A stretch of DNA of 64,000 bases from Polynucleobacter sp. HIN5 (GTDB lineage Bacteria > Pseudomonadota > Gammaproteobacteria > Burkholderiales > Burkholderiaceae): assembly GCF_030297555.1 (NCBI RefSeq), contig NZ_AP028136.1:620001-684000 (forward strand), given 5' to 3'. Below the pieces are notes generated by a model that saw nothing but the letters and a program-made list of their open reading frames with translations, was not told where the DNA came from and ran no database searches. This document shows, in pieces, positions 18,372 to 27,299 of this stretch (its first letter is position 1; every line of letters begins with the position of its first letter). The translations under genes were made by a program, and so were the position numbers.

Positions 18372-21350
18372 ATGAGCCTAACTCGCAAATCCACCTCAGC
18401 CTCTAGCCGGGTTCCTTCCCAATTGATCGGTAGCCTCTCGCGCGGACTGCGCTCAGCGGTACCGACCATGGATCGTCGAACATTCTTAAAACGTTCCGGT
18501 ATTGGTGTTGGTGCTGGTATTGCTGCCACTCAATTGAACATGCTCCAAAAGGCTAATGCGGCCGAGACCAAGGCGATGCTCGATGGCAAAGGTAAGATTG
18601 AGGTAAAGCGCACAGTTTGTACCCATTGCTCAGTGGGATGTGCGTTTGATGCAACCGTTGAAAACGGGGTTTGGGTTCGTCAAGACCCTGTATTTGAGTC
18701 CCCCATCAACATGGGCGGCGCTTGTGCAAAGGGTGCGGCACTGCGCGAGCACGGTCATGGCGACTATCGCTTGCGTACCCCCATGAAATTAGTTGACGGC
18801 AAATACCAAAAAATTTCTTGGGACCAGGCGCTTGATGAAATTACCGCCAAAATGAAAGATCTGCGTTCAAAGTACACGCCAGACTCCATCTTTTTTATTG
18901 GCTCATCCAAGTACAACAACGAGCAAGCCTATTTGCTCCGTAAGTTTGTATCTCTTTACGGTACGAACAATACTGACCACCAAGCGCGTATCTGCCACTC
19001 CACCACGGTTGCGGGTGTAGCCAATACCTGGGGCTATGGTGCAATGACCAATAGCTATAACGACATGATGAACTCGAAGGCAGCGTTATATATCGGCTCG
19101 AACGCTGCTGAGGCGCACCCTGTATCCATGTTGCATATGCTGCATGCGAAAGAGAATGGTTGCAAAGTGATCGTGGTTGATCCACGCTATACCCGAACCG
19201 CCGCAAAATCCGATCAGTATGTGCGGATTCGTTCCGGTACTGATATCCCATTTCTCTTCGGTGTGCTGTATCACATCTTCCAAAATGGTTGGGAAGACAA
19301 GAAATACATCAACGACCGTGTCTTTGGCATGGATGACATTCGCAAAGAGGTGATGGAAAAGTGGACTCCAGCAAATGTCGAAGAGGCTTGCGGAGTTCCA
19401 GAGGCGCAGGTGAAGAAGGTTGCAGAAACCATGGCTAAGAATCGTCCAGGAACGATTGTTTGGTGTATGGGTCAAACGCAGCACACCGTTGGTAACGCTA
19501 TGGTTCGTGCTTCTTGCATCTTGCAATTAGCACTTGGCAATATTGGTGTATCCGGTGGTGGCGCCAACATCTTCCGCGGTCACGATAATGTTCAAGGTGC
19601 TACTGACGTGGGCCCTAATCCTGATTCTTTGCCAGGCTACTATGGCCTTGCCGCTGGTTCGTGGAAACATTACGCGGCTGTGTGGGGTGTTGACTATGAG
19701 TGGATCAAAGGCCGCTATGCTCCCAATATGATGGAGAAGTCAGGTACCACCGTGTCTCGTTGGGTTGATGCCGTTCTTGAAAAAGACGATATGGTCGATC
19801 AAGCCACTGCAGTGAAGGGCGTGTTCTTCTGGGGCCATGCACCAAACTCCCAAACCCGTGGCTTAGATATGAAGCGCGCCATGGATAAATTGGATCTCCT
19901 CGTTGTGGTTGATCCTTATCCAAGTGCAACTGCAGCGATGGCAGCAATGCCTCCTGCTCCAGGTGGCGCAGTTAATAAAAACCGCGCAGTGTATTTGCTA
20001 CCAACCACAACTCAATTTGAGTGCTCAGGCTCAGCGACCGCATCCAATCGTTCCGTGCAGTGGCGCGAAAAGGTCATTGATCCGCTCTTCGAGTCCGTTC
20101 CTGACCATGTCCTCATGCAAGCTTTTGCTGACCGCTTGGGCTTTGGAAAAGAGCTCTCGAAAAACTACAAGATGCTTGATTCCAAGTTTGCTGGCAAGAA
20201 CTGGAAAGAGCCCGAAGTTGAATCCATTCTGCGCGAAATTAATCAAGCAGTTTGGACCATTGGTTACACCGGCCATACCCCAGAGCGCTTAAAGGCACAC
20301 ATGCGCATGATGAGTGTCTTTGATCCAAAGACCTTGCGTTCGCGTGGCGGTAAAGATCCTGTCAGTGGTTACGACACAGCAGGGGATTATTTTGGATTGC
20401 CATGGCCTTGCTTTGGTAATGCTGCCCTCAAACATCCTGGTTCACCTAACCTCTATGACACCAGTAAGCACGTGATGGATGGCGGCGGTAATTTCCGAGC
20501 TAATTTTGGTGTTGAGAAGGATGGTAAGTCGCTCTTGGCTGCTGATGGCTCGTTCTCGAAGGGCGCTGACATCAAGACTGGTTACCCAGAGGTCGACCAT
20601 GTCTTCATGAAGAAATTAGGCTGGTGGAATGAGCTAACCGAAGATGAGAAAAAAGCCGCTGAAGGAAAGAACTGGAAGACTGACCTTTCTGGCGGAATCA
20701 TCCGTGTCACCATGAAAAACCATGGCTGCCATCCGTTTGGAAATGCGAAGGCGCGTGCGGTGGTGTGGAACTTCCCAGATGCCATTCCAATTCACCGTGA
20801 AGCTCTTTATAGTACTCGTCCAGACATGGTTGCGAAGTACCCAACCCACGATGACGTGAAGACCTTCTGGCGCTTGCCGACTTTATTTAAGACAGTTCAA
20901 AACAAAGCAATCGAAGACAAGCTCTATGAAAAGTTCCCGATCATTCTGACCTCTGGTCGCTTGGTGGAGTACGAGGGTGGCGGTGAGGAAACTCGTTCGA
21001 ACCCATGGCTTGCTGAGTTGCAGCAAGAGAACTTCGTGGAGATTAATCCAAGTGCAGCCGCTCGGCGTGGTATCAAAAATTGGGATTTTGTTTGGGTGAA
21101 ATCGCCAACCGGTGCCAAGATCAAGGTACGCGCATTGGTCACTGAACGCGTTGCACCAGATACTGCCTTCGTGCCCTTCCACTTCTCAGGATGGTGGGAA
21201 GGCAAGGATCTGCTCGATTTTTATCCAAAAGGAGCGTATCCGATCGTTCGTGGTGAGGCTGTCAATACGGGTACCACCTACGGATATGACCGTGTCACCA
21301 TGATGCAAGAAACCAAGACCACGATCTGTCAGATCGAAAAGGCTGCTTAA
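18372..21350 (+). CDS. fdhA: Formate dehydrogenase alpha subunit, Mo/W-bisMGD, Cys form
   Basis: Catalytic subunit of a periplasmic, membrane-bound formate dehydrogenase, 992 residues. A Tat motif DRRTFLKRSG is at 34-43. The N-terminal 4Fe-4S site is CTHCSVGC with GGACAKG further on. The metal ligand is C208 in ARICHSTTV, where E. coli FdnG has selenocysteine followed by the same His. Other hallmarks are GANIFRGHDNVQGATD and the C-terminal dinucleotide domain with LTSGRLVEYEGGGEETRSNPWL. The start has AGGAGT about 8 bp upstream. Flanking TorD, FdhB and cytochrome b genes complete the enzyme; tungstate transport genes nearby hint at tungsten. Confidence 0.95.
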   Translation: MSLTRKSTSASSRVPSQLIGSLSRGLRSAVPTMDRRTFLKRSGIGVGAGIAATQLNMLQKANAAETKAMLDGKGKIEVKRTVCTHCSVGCAFDATVENGVWVRQDPVFESPINMGGACAKGAALREHGHGDYRLRTPMKLVDGKYQKISWDQALDEITAKMKDLRSKYTPDSIFFIGSSKYNNEQAYLLRKFVSLYGTNNTDHQARICHSTTVAGVANTWGYGAMTNSYNDMMNSKAALYIGSNAAEAHPVSMLHMLHAKENGCKVIVVDPRYTRTAAKSDQYVRIRSGTDIPFLFGVLYHIFQNGWEDKKYINDRVFGMDDIRKEVMEKWTPANVEEACGVPEAQVKKVAETMAKNRPGTIVWCMGQTQHTVGNAMVRASCILQLALGNIGVSGGGANIFRGHDNVQGATDVGPNPDSLPGYYGLAAGSWKHYAAVWGVDYEWIKGRYAPNMMEKSGTTVSRWVDAVLEKDDMVDQATAVKGVFFWGHAPNSQTRGLDMKRAMDKLDLLVVVDPYPSATAAMAAMPPAPGGAVNKNRAVYLLPTTTQFECSGSATASNRSVQWREKVIDPLFESVPDHVLMQAFADRLGFGKELSKNYKMLDSKFAGKNWKEPEVESILREINQAVWTIGYTGHTPERLKAHMRMMSVFDPKTLRSRGGKDPVSGYDTAGDYFGLPWPCFGNAALKHPGSPNLYDTSKHVMDGGGNFRANFGVEKDGKSLLAADGSFSKGADIKTGYPEVDHVFMKKLGWWNELTEDEKKAAEGKNWKTDLSGGIIRVTMKNHGCHPFGNAKARAVVWNFPDAIPIHREALYSTRPDMVAKYPTHDDVKTFWRLPTLFKTVQNKAIEDKLYEKFPIILTSGRLVEYEGGGEETRSNPWLAELQQENFVEINPSAAARRGIKNWDFVWVKSPTGAKIKVRALVTERVAPDTAFVPFHFSGWWEGKDLLDFYPKGAYPIVRGEAVNTGTTYGYDRVTMMQETKTTICQIEKAA

Positions 21351-21378
21351 CTAACACCGCAAAGTCAGGAGATTAACT

Positions 21379-22029
21379 ATGGCAAGAATGAAATTTATCT
21401 GCGACGCAGAACGGTGTATTGAATGCAACGGTTGCGTTACAGCGTGTAAGAACGAGAACGAGGTCCCATGGGGTGTTAATCGCCGTCGTGTGGTAACCAT
21501 TAATGATGGCGTGGTTGGTGCTGAGAAATCCATCTCAGTAGCCTGTATGCACTGTGCAGATGCACCATGTATGGCCGTATGCCCAGTCGATTGCTTTTAT
21601 CGCACCGATGAGGGTGTGGTTCTCCATAATAAGGACACCTGCATTGGCTGCGGCTATTGCTCGTATGCCTGCCCATTTGGAGCACCTCAGTTCCCAAGCT
21701 CTGGCACATTTGGCTTACGCGGAAAGATGGATAAGTGCACCTTCTGCAGTGGCGGCCCCGAGAAAAACGGTAGCGTCGCTGAGTTTGAAAAATATGGCCG
21801 TAATCGCCTCGCTGAAGGTAAGTTGCCTTTGTGCGCAGAACTTTGCTCAACCAAAGCACTGATTGGTGGCGACGGTGATGTGATTGCCGATGTATTCCGT
21901 ACTCGAGTTGTCAAGCGTATGGCTGCTGGCAAGAATGCTGGAGCGGATGTATTTGGTTGGGCAACTGCCTACGGTAAACCGAATGCTCCTGCACCTGCTG
22001 CTAAACCAGCTGCTGGAGGTAAATCATGA
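21379..22029 (+). CDS. fdhB: Formate dehydrogenase beta subunit, 4Fe-4S ferredoxin
   Basis: Iron-sulfur subunit of 216 residues passing electrons from FdhA to the cytochrome b subunit. Cysteine motifs: CDAERCIECNGCVTAC, CMHCADAPCMAVCPVDC, CIGCGYCSYACPFG and a fourth group with CTFC and CAELCSTKAL, giving four 4Fe-4S clusters as in FdnH. No signal peptide, so it probably travels through Tat with FdhA. Unlike E. coli FdnH it lacks a C-terminal TM helix and ends in an Ala/Pro-rich tail. The stop overlaps the next start. Confidence 0.93.
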   Translation: MARMKFICDAERCIECNGCVTACKNENEVPWGVNRRRVVTINDGVVGAEKSISVACMHCADAPCMAVCPVDCFYRTDEGVVLHNKDTCIGCGYCSYACPFGAPQFPSSGTFGLRGKMDKCTFCSGGPEKNGSVAEFEKYGRNRLAEGKLPLCAELCSTKALIGGDGDVIADVFRTRVVKRMAAGKNAGADVFGWATAYGKPNAPAPAAKPAAGGKS

Positions 22030-22253
22030 AACTCGCGATAACGAGCGCCCTGGTTGCAGCCACCGTCTTGTTGACTGGCTGTAACGAGGCGAATGTGGGT
22101 ACCTCGGCGTCTAAACGTCCTGATATCGCTCCATACATGGGCGCCGATAATGGGTTTATGGCAAAAGGTTGGAAACCAGGCGATCAAGCCAGCTGGAACG
22201 CCGAGATTACCAAGCGAAATCAGCTTCAGTCTGAGTACAGCAGAATCAAATAA
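22026..22253 (+). CDS. Small lipoprotein of the fdh operon
   Basis: A 75-residue protein with a signal peptide and lipobox LLTGC (Cys19). The mature 57 residues are polar: PDIAPYMGADNGFMAKGWKP and SWNAEITKRNQLQSEYSRIK. It starts inside the fdhB stop (ATGA) and ends 27 bp before the cytochrome b gene. I do not recognise a named family. Position suggests a small periplasmic subunit or assembly factor of the formate dehydrogenase; that is inference. Confidence 0.75.
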   Translation: MKLAITSALVAATVLLTGCNEANVGTSASKRPDIAPYMGADNGFMAKGWKPGDQASWNAEITKRNQLQSEYSRIK

Positions 22254-22280
22254 AAATTAGAATAATTTGGAGATGATCCG

Positions 22281-23339
22281 ATGAATGCATCATTTGGCTC
22301 GGTAATGCGATCTATTCTGTTGGTAGCAAGTCTTGCCATCAGTTCTTTTAGTTTTGCTCAGCAAGGAACCGCTCAGTCACCAACCCCGCAAAAAGTGGAG
22401 TCAGTCAACATCATGGATGTTGGTAGATCTCCAAATGCAACTTCGCAAGCTGCGATTGAGGCAGGAAAAAATCAACCGGGCAATAATGCGCCAATATGGA
22501 GAGCGGTCAATAGTGAAACAGTGAACTATGTTTCTATTCCTAATAAAGAAGCCGGTGTATTAATTCAAAAGACGGGTCAAGAGTGGCGTTTAATCCGTAA
22601 CGGTGTGATTACTGTCTATGGAGCTTGGTTATTAACCATTGCTTTATGTGGCATTGTTGCTATGTATGTCGTCAAGGGTACGATTAAATTACATGAACCA
22701 ATGTCGGGCCGCAAGATTCAACGCTTCACGTTGCTGGAGCGTATAACGCATTGGACCATGGCCTTTACCTTTGTTGCTCTGGCTTTTACGGGCATCATGA
22801 TCCTTTGGGGTAAGCATTTCTTATTGCCATTAACAGGACCAGCATTCTTTGGAGCCTTTTTGCTTGTTTGCAAGAATGTGCATAACTTTGTGGGACCCGC
22901 TTTCACTGTGAGTATCGTGGTGTTCTTTATTCTTTTTGTTCGCAGAAACCTTCCAGAGAAGGGCGATATGGCGTGGGCGCTCGGATTTGGTGGTTTGATC
23001 TCAGGCAAGCATATTCCTGCTGGATTTTTTAACTTCGGTGAAAAATTCTGGTTTTGGGTAGGAATGGTGATTTTGGGCTCCGCAGTATCTGCATCCGGTT
23101 GGGTACTCGACATGATCGTCCCCTTTATCCAGATTGAATACTGGCGCGGCACCATGCAGATTGCCAACATTATTCATGGCGTAGGAGCCATTTTGATGAC
23201 CGCGCTTGCGTTTGGGCATATTTACATTGGTACGATTGGTATGCAAGGTTCAATCGATGCCATGAAAACAGGGTATTGCGATGAGACCTGGGCCAAAGAG
23301 CATCATGAACTTTGGTACAAAAAATTAGGAAAGGGGTAA
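22281..23339 (+). CDS. fdhC: Formate dehydrogenase gamma subunit, cytochrome b
   Basis: Membrane subunit of 352 residues that takes electrons to the quinone pool. A signal peptide (1-26) is followed by a periplasmic region of about 80 residues and four or more TM helices. The core begins at IQRFTLLERITHWTMAFTFVALAFTG, whose His is a heme b ligand, with further conserved His in CKNVHNFVGP and IANIIHGVGAILMTALAFGHIYIG. The long N-terminal periplasmic region is typical of FdoI-like proteins from Burkholderiales and longer than E. coli FdnI. Confidence 0.92.
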   Translation: MNASFGSVMRSILLVASLAISSFSFAQQGTAQSPTPQKVESVNIMDVGRSPNATSQAAIEAGKNQPGNNAPIWRAVNSETVNYVSIPNKEAGVLIQKTGQEWRLIRNGVITVYGAWLLTIALCGIVAMYVVKGTIKLHEPMSGRKIQRFTLLERITHWTMAFTFVALAFTGIMILWGKHFLLPLTGPAFFGAFLLVCKNVHNFVGPAFTVSIVVFFILFVRRNLPEKGDMAWALGFGGLISGKHIPAGFFNFGEKFWFWVGMVILGSAVSASGWVLDMIVPFIQIEYWRGTMQIANIIHGVGAILMTALAFGHIYIGTIGMQGSIDAMKTGYCDETWAKEHHELWYKKLGKG

Positions 23340-23344
23340 TTCAT

Positions 23345-23638
23345 ATGAAACGTTTGTTTGTTGGCTCCGTTTGTGCGCTCGGATCAGCCGTCACCTTAGC
23401 CGCATTGCCACCCCCAACTCCACAACAAGCCGAAGCAGCAGCCCTTGCTAAAGCAAAAACTGCCTATGCCGGAACCGTTGCTAGCTATCAGCTTTGCCAG
23501 TCCATTAATGCAGTAGCCATGAAATACAAAACGGCTGGAACGCCTAATCCCGCCCCTTGCGTTGCGCCTCCTCCATTTGTGCCGCCTCCAACTGCGGCTG
23601 TTGCGCCAGCGCCTGCTGCCGCACCTGCAAAAAAATAG
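23345..23638 (+). CDS. Small exported Ala/Pro-rich protein ending the fdh operon
   Basis: A 97-residue protein starting at the ATG at 23345, 5 bp after the cytochrome b stop. Signal peptide 1-20, then an Ala-rich helix with two Cys (QLCQSINAV and PAPCVAPPP), then a Pro/Ala-rich tail ending APAKK. The two cysteines could form a disulfide in the periplasm. No family recognised. It is the last gene before a strong terminator, so it belongs to the formate dehydrogenase operon. Confidence 0.72.
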   Translation: MKRLFVGSVCALGSAVTLAALPPPTPQQAEAAALAKAKTAYAGTVASYQLCQSINAVAMKYKTAGTPNPAPCVAPPPFVPPPTAAVAPAPAAAPAKK

Positions 23639-23660
23639 TTCGGTAGCTTTTCAAAAGAAT

Positions 23661-23687
23661 CCCCAAGCTTTTACTTGGGGATTTTTT
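23661..23687. terminator. Strong intrinsic terminator after the fdh operon
   Basis: Perfect 7-bp stem CCCCAAG (23661-23667) and CTTGGGG (23674-23680) with a 6-nt loop, followed by ATTTTTTATTT. Upstream AAAAG on the other strand makes it weakly bidirectional, so it can also serve the convergent PEBP gene, whose stop overlaps it. Confidence 0.88.
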
Positions 23688-24312
23688 ATTTAACAGCGGG
23701 ATTGAGGGTGTAACGACCTGTAATCTGAGCACTACCCAAAATATGACGCTGAAGGGCTGCCAGGGCAGTCTTGCCATCAAAGGTGGAACCCAATCCAAGC
23801 GATGGGGTATCTAAAGCGTAAATCGTAAAAATATAGTGATGCCAGATGCTGTCGTTCCATGGGGGGCAGGGGCCATCATAACCAAAGTAATTCCCTTTCA
23901 TCTCAGCGTCACCTGAGAACCATGCCGTGTAATCATTAATCCCGTGCTGGGCTCCATGGTGCGTTCCAGGGCCGGGTTTGCCTCGGGGTACAACCTCGCT
24001 TGAGTAGCGACCTGCTGGGATCTCAGTAATGGTTTTAGGAATATCGACCATGACCCAGTGGAAGAAGTCAATGCGGGGTAGGGATGCGGGCACCGTTTTT
24101 CCCTCTTGATTGACGTCATCCGGTTTGGAGGGAACATCGGGATCATGGCAAATCAAAGCAAATGATTGCGTACCAGTGGGAATATCTACCCACCGCAGAT
24201 GGGGATTGTGGTTTGACCCAAGGCAAACATGCCCGCGATCATTGGGGATACAAAACGCATACTCTCCGGGAATAACGGCACCATCTTGAAAGCTTGAGCT
24301 CGTGAGTCGCAT
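23686..24312 (-). CDS. YbhB/YbcL family PEBP-like protein
   Basis: Raf-kinase-inhibitor-like (PEBP) protein of 208 residues. The ligand-pocket motifs are visible: ALICHDPDVP, FFHWVMVDIP, PGTHHGAQHGIND and YFGYDGPCPPWNDSIWHHYIFTIYALD. Start chosen at 24312 because AGGAG lies 7 bp upstream; a longer frame adds nine residues without a ribosome site. No signal peptide. Its role in bacteria is not known. It is co-directional with tupC and tupB, 27 bp from tupC. Confidence 0.85.
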   Translation of the reverse strand: MRLTSSSFQDGAVIPGEYAFCIPNDRGHVCLGSNHNPHLRWVDIPTGTQSFALICHDPDVPSKPDDVNQEGKTVPASLPRIDFFHWVMVDIPKTITEIPAGRYSSEVVPRGKPGPGTHHGAQHGINDYTAWFSGDAEMKGNYFGYDGPCPPWNDSIWHHYIFTIYALDTPSLGLGSTFDGKTALAALQRHILGSAQITGRYTLNPAVK

Positions 24313-24339
24313 TGGGTCTCCTAATATTGAACGATTCAC

Positions 24340-25029
24340 TTATTGTGCAATAAATTCTCGAGCAAGAAACTGGGAACCCTCTTTGGTCTGAGGGTTTTTA
24401 AAGAAGTCATCAGGATGGGTAATTTCAAGGATTTTGCCGTCTTGCATAAAGATGAGATTAGAGGCGAGACGCTTGACCTGGGCCATATTATGGGAGGCAA
24501 ATAAAACCGCTTTTCCATCTCTGGCTAAGTCAACAATCATCTGCTCAACATCATCGCTTGCATTCGGGTCTAGATTGGCGGTGGGCTCATCGAGAAGGAC
24601 TAATTTGGGGTTTTGCAAGCGCGCTCGGGCAAAGCACAGCTTTTGACGCTCTCCAGCAGAGAGGCGTTGCGCGGGATTATTGGCTAAATGCGCAATTCCA
24701 ACCGATTGCAAGGCTTCATCAATTGCCTCATCGCGAATGGTTCGATCGGTATCTCTTAGGAGGGTGAGGTGCTCGCGAACGGTCGCTTTGAGCATCGGCG
24801 TGTAATGAAAGACCAAGGCGCTCTCATTGGGCGCAAACGGTCGCTCGCATTGACCAATCGAGGGTTCAATCAAGCCATGGATTAAACGCAATAAGGTTGT
24901 TTTGCCAGCTCCATTTGGGCCAACCAGGGCGGTAATGCCTGTTAATGGAATATGGAGATCATCGGATTGCAAAATGGTGCGCCCATCTCGGATGACCCCA
25001 ACATTACGCAGACTTAGTAATTTATCCAT
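24340..25029 (-). CDS. tupC: Tungstate-type ABC transporter ATP-binding protein
   Basis: ABC ATPase of about 229 residues with Walker A GPNGAGKTT, Q-loop region, signature LSAGERQKL and Walker B LVLLDEPTANLD. Start at 25029 is chosen since it gives MDKLLSLRNVGV directly before the ABC fold and overlaps the permease stop by 8 bp. Partnering with a TupB-like permease points to tungstate uptake. No binding protein TupA is encoded next to it. Position 0.7 kb after a formate dehydrogenase operon fits metal supply for that enzyme. Confidence 0.85.
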   Translation of the reverse strand: MDKLLSLRNVGVIRDGRTILQSDDLHIPLTGITALVGPNGAGKTTLLRLIHGLIEPSIGQCERPFAPNESALVFHYTPMLKATVREHLTLLRDTDRTIRDEAIDEALQSVGIAHLANNPAQRLSAGERQKLCFARARLQNPKLVLLDEPTANLDPNASDDVEQMIVDLARDGKAVLFASHNMAQVKRLASNLIFMQDGKILEITHPDDFFKNPQTKEGSQFLAREFIAQ

Positions 25030-25717
25030 ACCGCCGCTCCGCAATCTGTCGAACCACAAATATGAATATATTTGCCAATATCACAATACCAAGCAGGACG
25101 ATACCAAGCGATAAAGCAAATGCAAGATCACCCTTACTGGTCTCAAGTGCAATCGCAGTGGTCATCGTGCGCGTTACTCGATCAATATTGCCGCCAACGA
25201 TCATTACGGCCCCGACCTCCGAGATTGCGCGGGCAAAGCCAGCCAGAATGGCGATGGTTAATGAGAAGCGACAATCCCAAATCAACCATTTCAGACGGGA
25301 AAAATAAGGTAGGCGCAAGGCCATGAAGGTATCGCGATGAATCTTCCAAGAATCCTCCAGCAATTGGCGGCTAAGCGCTGCAATTAAAGGGGTGGTGATA
25401 AAAAATTGAGCCACGATCATTCCCTTGACCGTAAATAACCAGCCCCATTCGCCAAAAGGACCGCTTCTTGACAGAATCAAGTACACCAAAACACCCACAA
25501 TCACCGTCGGTATCCCCATCATGCTATTGAGGATCACAATCGCTACGCGTTTACCTGCAAACTCTTCAGTAGCCAGCCAAGCTCCAAGGGGAAGCCCGAC
25601 CAGGGTTCCTAGTATCAACGCTGTGATGCTGACCTGTAAGGAGGTGATGACAATACGCACGATGGCCGCATCGAGATGGGCCAAGAGTGCAAAGGCATCA
25701 ATAAACGTGGAACTCAT
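25022..25717 (-). CDS. tupB: Tungstate-type ABC transporter permease
   Basis: Permease of 231 residues with about five TM helices and the coupling-helix region ALRLPYFSRLKWLIWDC. ARAISEVGAVMIVGGNIDRVTRTMTTAI is characteristic of the TupB/WtpB branch of molybdate/tungstate permeases. It is translated just before tupC. Upstream, on the other strand, is a LOG-family gene, so tupA is not in the usual first position. Specificity for tungstate over molybdate is inferred from family resemblance. Confidence 0.85.
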   Translation of the reverse strand: MSSTFIDAFALLAHLDAAIVRIVITSLQVSITALILGTLVGLPLGAWLATEEFAGKRVAIVILNSMMGIPTVIVGVLVYLILSRSGPFGEWGWLFTVKGMIVAQFFITTPLIAALSRQLLEDSWKIHRDTFMALRLPYFSRLKWLIWDCRFSLTIAILAGFARAISEVGAVMIVGGNIDRVTRTMTTAIALETSKGDLAFALSLGIVLLGIVILANIFIFVVRQIAERRYG

Positions 25718-25791
25718 GGGTACGAATCATTATGAAGATCATTGGATTCTAACAATCAATGCCCCCCGAGTCTCGGTGGCACAATGATGCA

Positions 25792-26340
25792 ATGTCAATT
25801 ACTGTTTGTGTATTTTGCGGATCACGCCCTGGCTCTAATCCTGGCTGGTCGACTGCTAGTAGCCAATTGGGCTCAGCAATTGCCAAGCATGGCTGGCGCT
25901 TGGTCTTTGGGGGAGGCGGGGGAGGTCTGATGGGTGAGCTCGCCCGGGGCGCTATTGCAGCGCATGGGACGGTGATTGGGATTATTCCAAATTTCCTTAC
26001 GGAGGATGAACCCGTTATCCAGGATCTATCGGAGCTTTATGTGGTTGAAAGCATGATTGAGCGTAAAGAGATGATGGTTGATCTCTCGGATGTCTTTATT
26101 GTTTTACCTGGCGGGATTGGCACGATCGAGGAGCTCTTTGAGGTTTGGACCGGAAATCATGTCAAGGCCTACTCCAAACCAATTTTGATCGTCAATCTCG
26201 ATGGATTTTTCGATGAGCTCCTTACCTTTGCTAAGAAGCAATATGAGAATGGGTTTTTAATTGAACGTCATTTCAGCTATATCACGGTAGTGAACACAAT
26301 CCCTGAGGCAATTGCATTTCTCCAATTGAGGGCGCAGTAA
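25792..26340 (+). CDS. LOG family protein (TIGR00730 Rossmann fold)
   Basis: 182-residue protein of the LOG/lysine-decarboxylase-like family; characterised members are cytokinin riboside 5'-monophosphate phosphoribohydrolases or purine nucleotide phosphoribohydrolases. VCVFCGSRPGSNP opens the Rossmann fold, FGGGGGGLMGELA is the phosphate loop, and LPGGIGTIEELFEVWT is the PGGxGTxxE active-site motif. The start at 25792 is chosen because it directly precedes the fold. It stands upstream of a Bfd-like gene in the same direction. Confidence 0.9.
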   Translation: MSITVCVFCGSRPGSNPGWSTASSQLGSAIAKHGWRLVFGGGGGGLMGELARGAIAAHGTVIGIIPNFLTEDEPVIQDLSELYVVESMIERKEMMVDLSDVFIVLPGGIGTIEELFEVWTGNHVKAYSKPILIVNLDGFFDELLTFAKKQYENGFLIERHFSYITVVNTIPEAIAFLQLRAQ

Positions 26341-26349
26341 TTCAGTATC

Positions 26350-26553
26350 ATGATTGCTATGGCGGATGTCATTTGTTTATGTAACCAAATTTGGGACGAA
26401 GATTTGCGAGAGTACTTGGTAACCCATGAAATTAACTCCATCGAGGAGTTGCGCCAAGAGGCATCAATTTGTAACAAATGCATGCAATGCGAAGAGCTTG
26501 TTCAAACCGAAATTTATCATGCGCGCATTCGACGCCAGCAGCATTCATCCTAG
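26350..26553 (+). CDS. Bfd-like [2Fe-2S]-binding protein
   Basis: A 67-residue protein with CLC near the N-terminus and CNKCMQC about 30 residues later; the first, second, third and fourth cysteines follow the CXC-X(n)-CX2C pattern of bacterioferritin-associated ferredoxins. Bfd releases iron from bacterioferritin by reducing it. No bacterioferritin gene is in the window, so the partner is uncertain. Its last 35 bp overlap the next gene in another frame. A second ATG three codons in is an equally possible start. Confidence 0.78.
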   Translation: MIAMADVICLCNQIWDEDLREYLVTHEINSIEELRQEASICNKCMQCEELVQTEIYHARIRRQQHSS

Positions 26554-27298
26554 TGCAATTCAGCCGGCCTCAGGCTTACGGGTGATCACGATTAATATGC
26601 ACAAAGGGATGTCCCCCCTAAAAATTGACTCGACTGTCTATCGCTTGCGTCAGCGCTTAAGGTCTCAGCATCCGGATTTAATTTTTATTCAAGAGTTGCA
26701 GCAGGAAAATTTACGTCGTCAGAAGCGTTTATCCAGCTGGCCTAAGCATGAGATTACTCATTTTCTGGCCGATGGATTTTATGCGGACTGGCATTATGGA
26801 AAAAATGCCGAATATCGACATGGCCATCACGGTAACGCCATTCTTTCCAAGTTTCCATTGCATAAAGGACATAATTACGACATCTCAGCCTACCGGTTTG
26901 AACGTCGCGGCCTTTTGCATTCCACCATTCAATTAGCAGAGGGCCCGCCCATTCATTGTTTTTGTGTGCACCTCGCCTTATTGCAACGCGGGCGCGAGCG
27001 CCAGGTGGATACCATCTTGCAGCATATTGAGACTTTATCAAAGCATGAACCTAGCATCATTGCAGGTGACTTTAATGACTGGCGTAATTCTGCAAGTGAG
27101 CCGATGAATGAGGCGGGCTTTGTGGATGCGTTTGAGAGTTTGTATGGCGCCCCAGCTAAAACCTTCCCAAGTGCGAGGCCGATGCTGGCGATGGATCGTA
27201 TCTACGTGCGCGGCTTAAAGATTCAGAAGGCGCAGGTATTAACCGAATGGTCAAAATTATCGGATCATTTAGCTGTATACGCAGAGTTGGGTCACTAA
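26519..27298 (+). CDS. Endonuclease/exonuclease/phosphatase family protein
   Basis: EEP-fold hydrolase of 259 residues. Motifs: VITINMHKG, FIQELQQEN (metal-binding Glu), HGHHGNAILSKFP, HCFCVHLALLQRGRERQ, IIAGDFNDWR and the final SDHLAVYAEL His. The start at 26519 keeps the overlap with the Bfd-like gene to 35 bp. Such proteins hydrolyse nucleic acids, phospholipids or sphingomyelin; being 1 bp from a cardiolipin synthase gene, a phospholipid link is plausible. Confidence 0.85.
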   Translation: MRAFDASSIHPSAIQPASGLRVITINMHKGMSPLKIDSTVYRLRQRLRSQHPDLIFIQELQQENLRRQKRLSSWPKHEITHFLADGFYADWHYGKNAEYRHGHHGNAILSKFPLHKGHNYDISAYRFERRGLLHSTIQLAEGPPIHCFCVHLALLQRGRERQVDTILQHIETLSKHEPSIIAGDFNDWRNSASEPMNEAGFVDAFESLYGAPAKTFPSARPMLAMDRIYVRGLKIQKAQVLTEWSKLSDHLAVYAELGH

Positions 27299-27299
27299 C

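Noticed and set aside
19086..19526. Long antisense frames inside fdhA
   Set aside because: They are shadows of the strongly coding sense frame and have no ribosome site or recognisable motif.
25777..25792. TGGCACAATGATGCA before the LOG gene as a second sigma-54 promoter
   Set aside because: GG and GC are 9 bp apart instead of 10, TTGC is replaced by ATGC, and the motif runs into the start codon.
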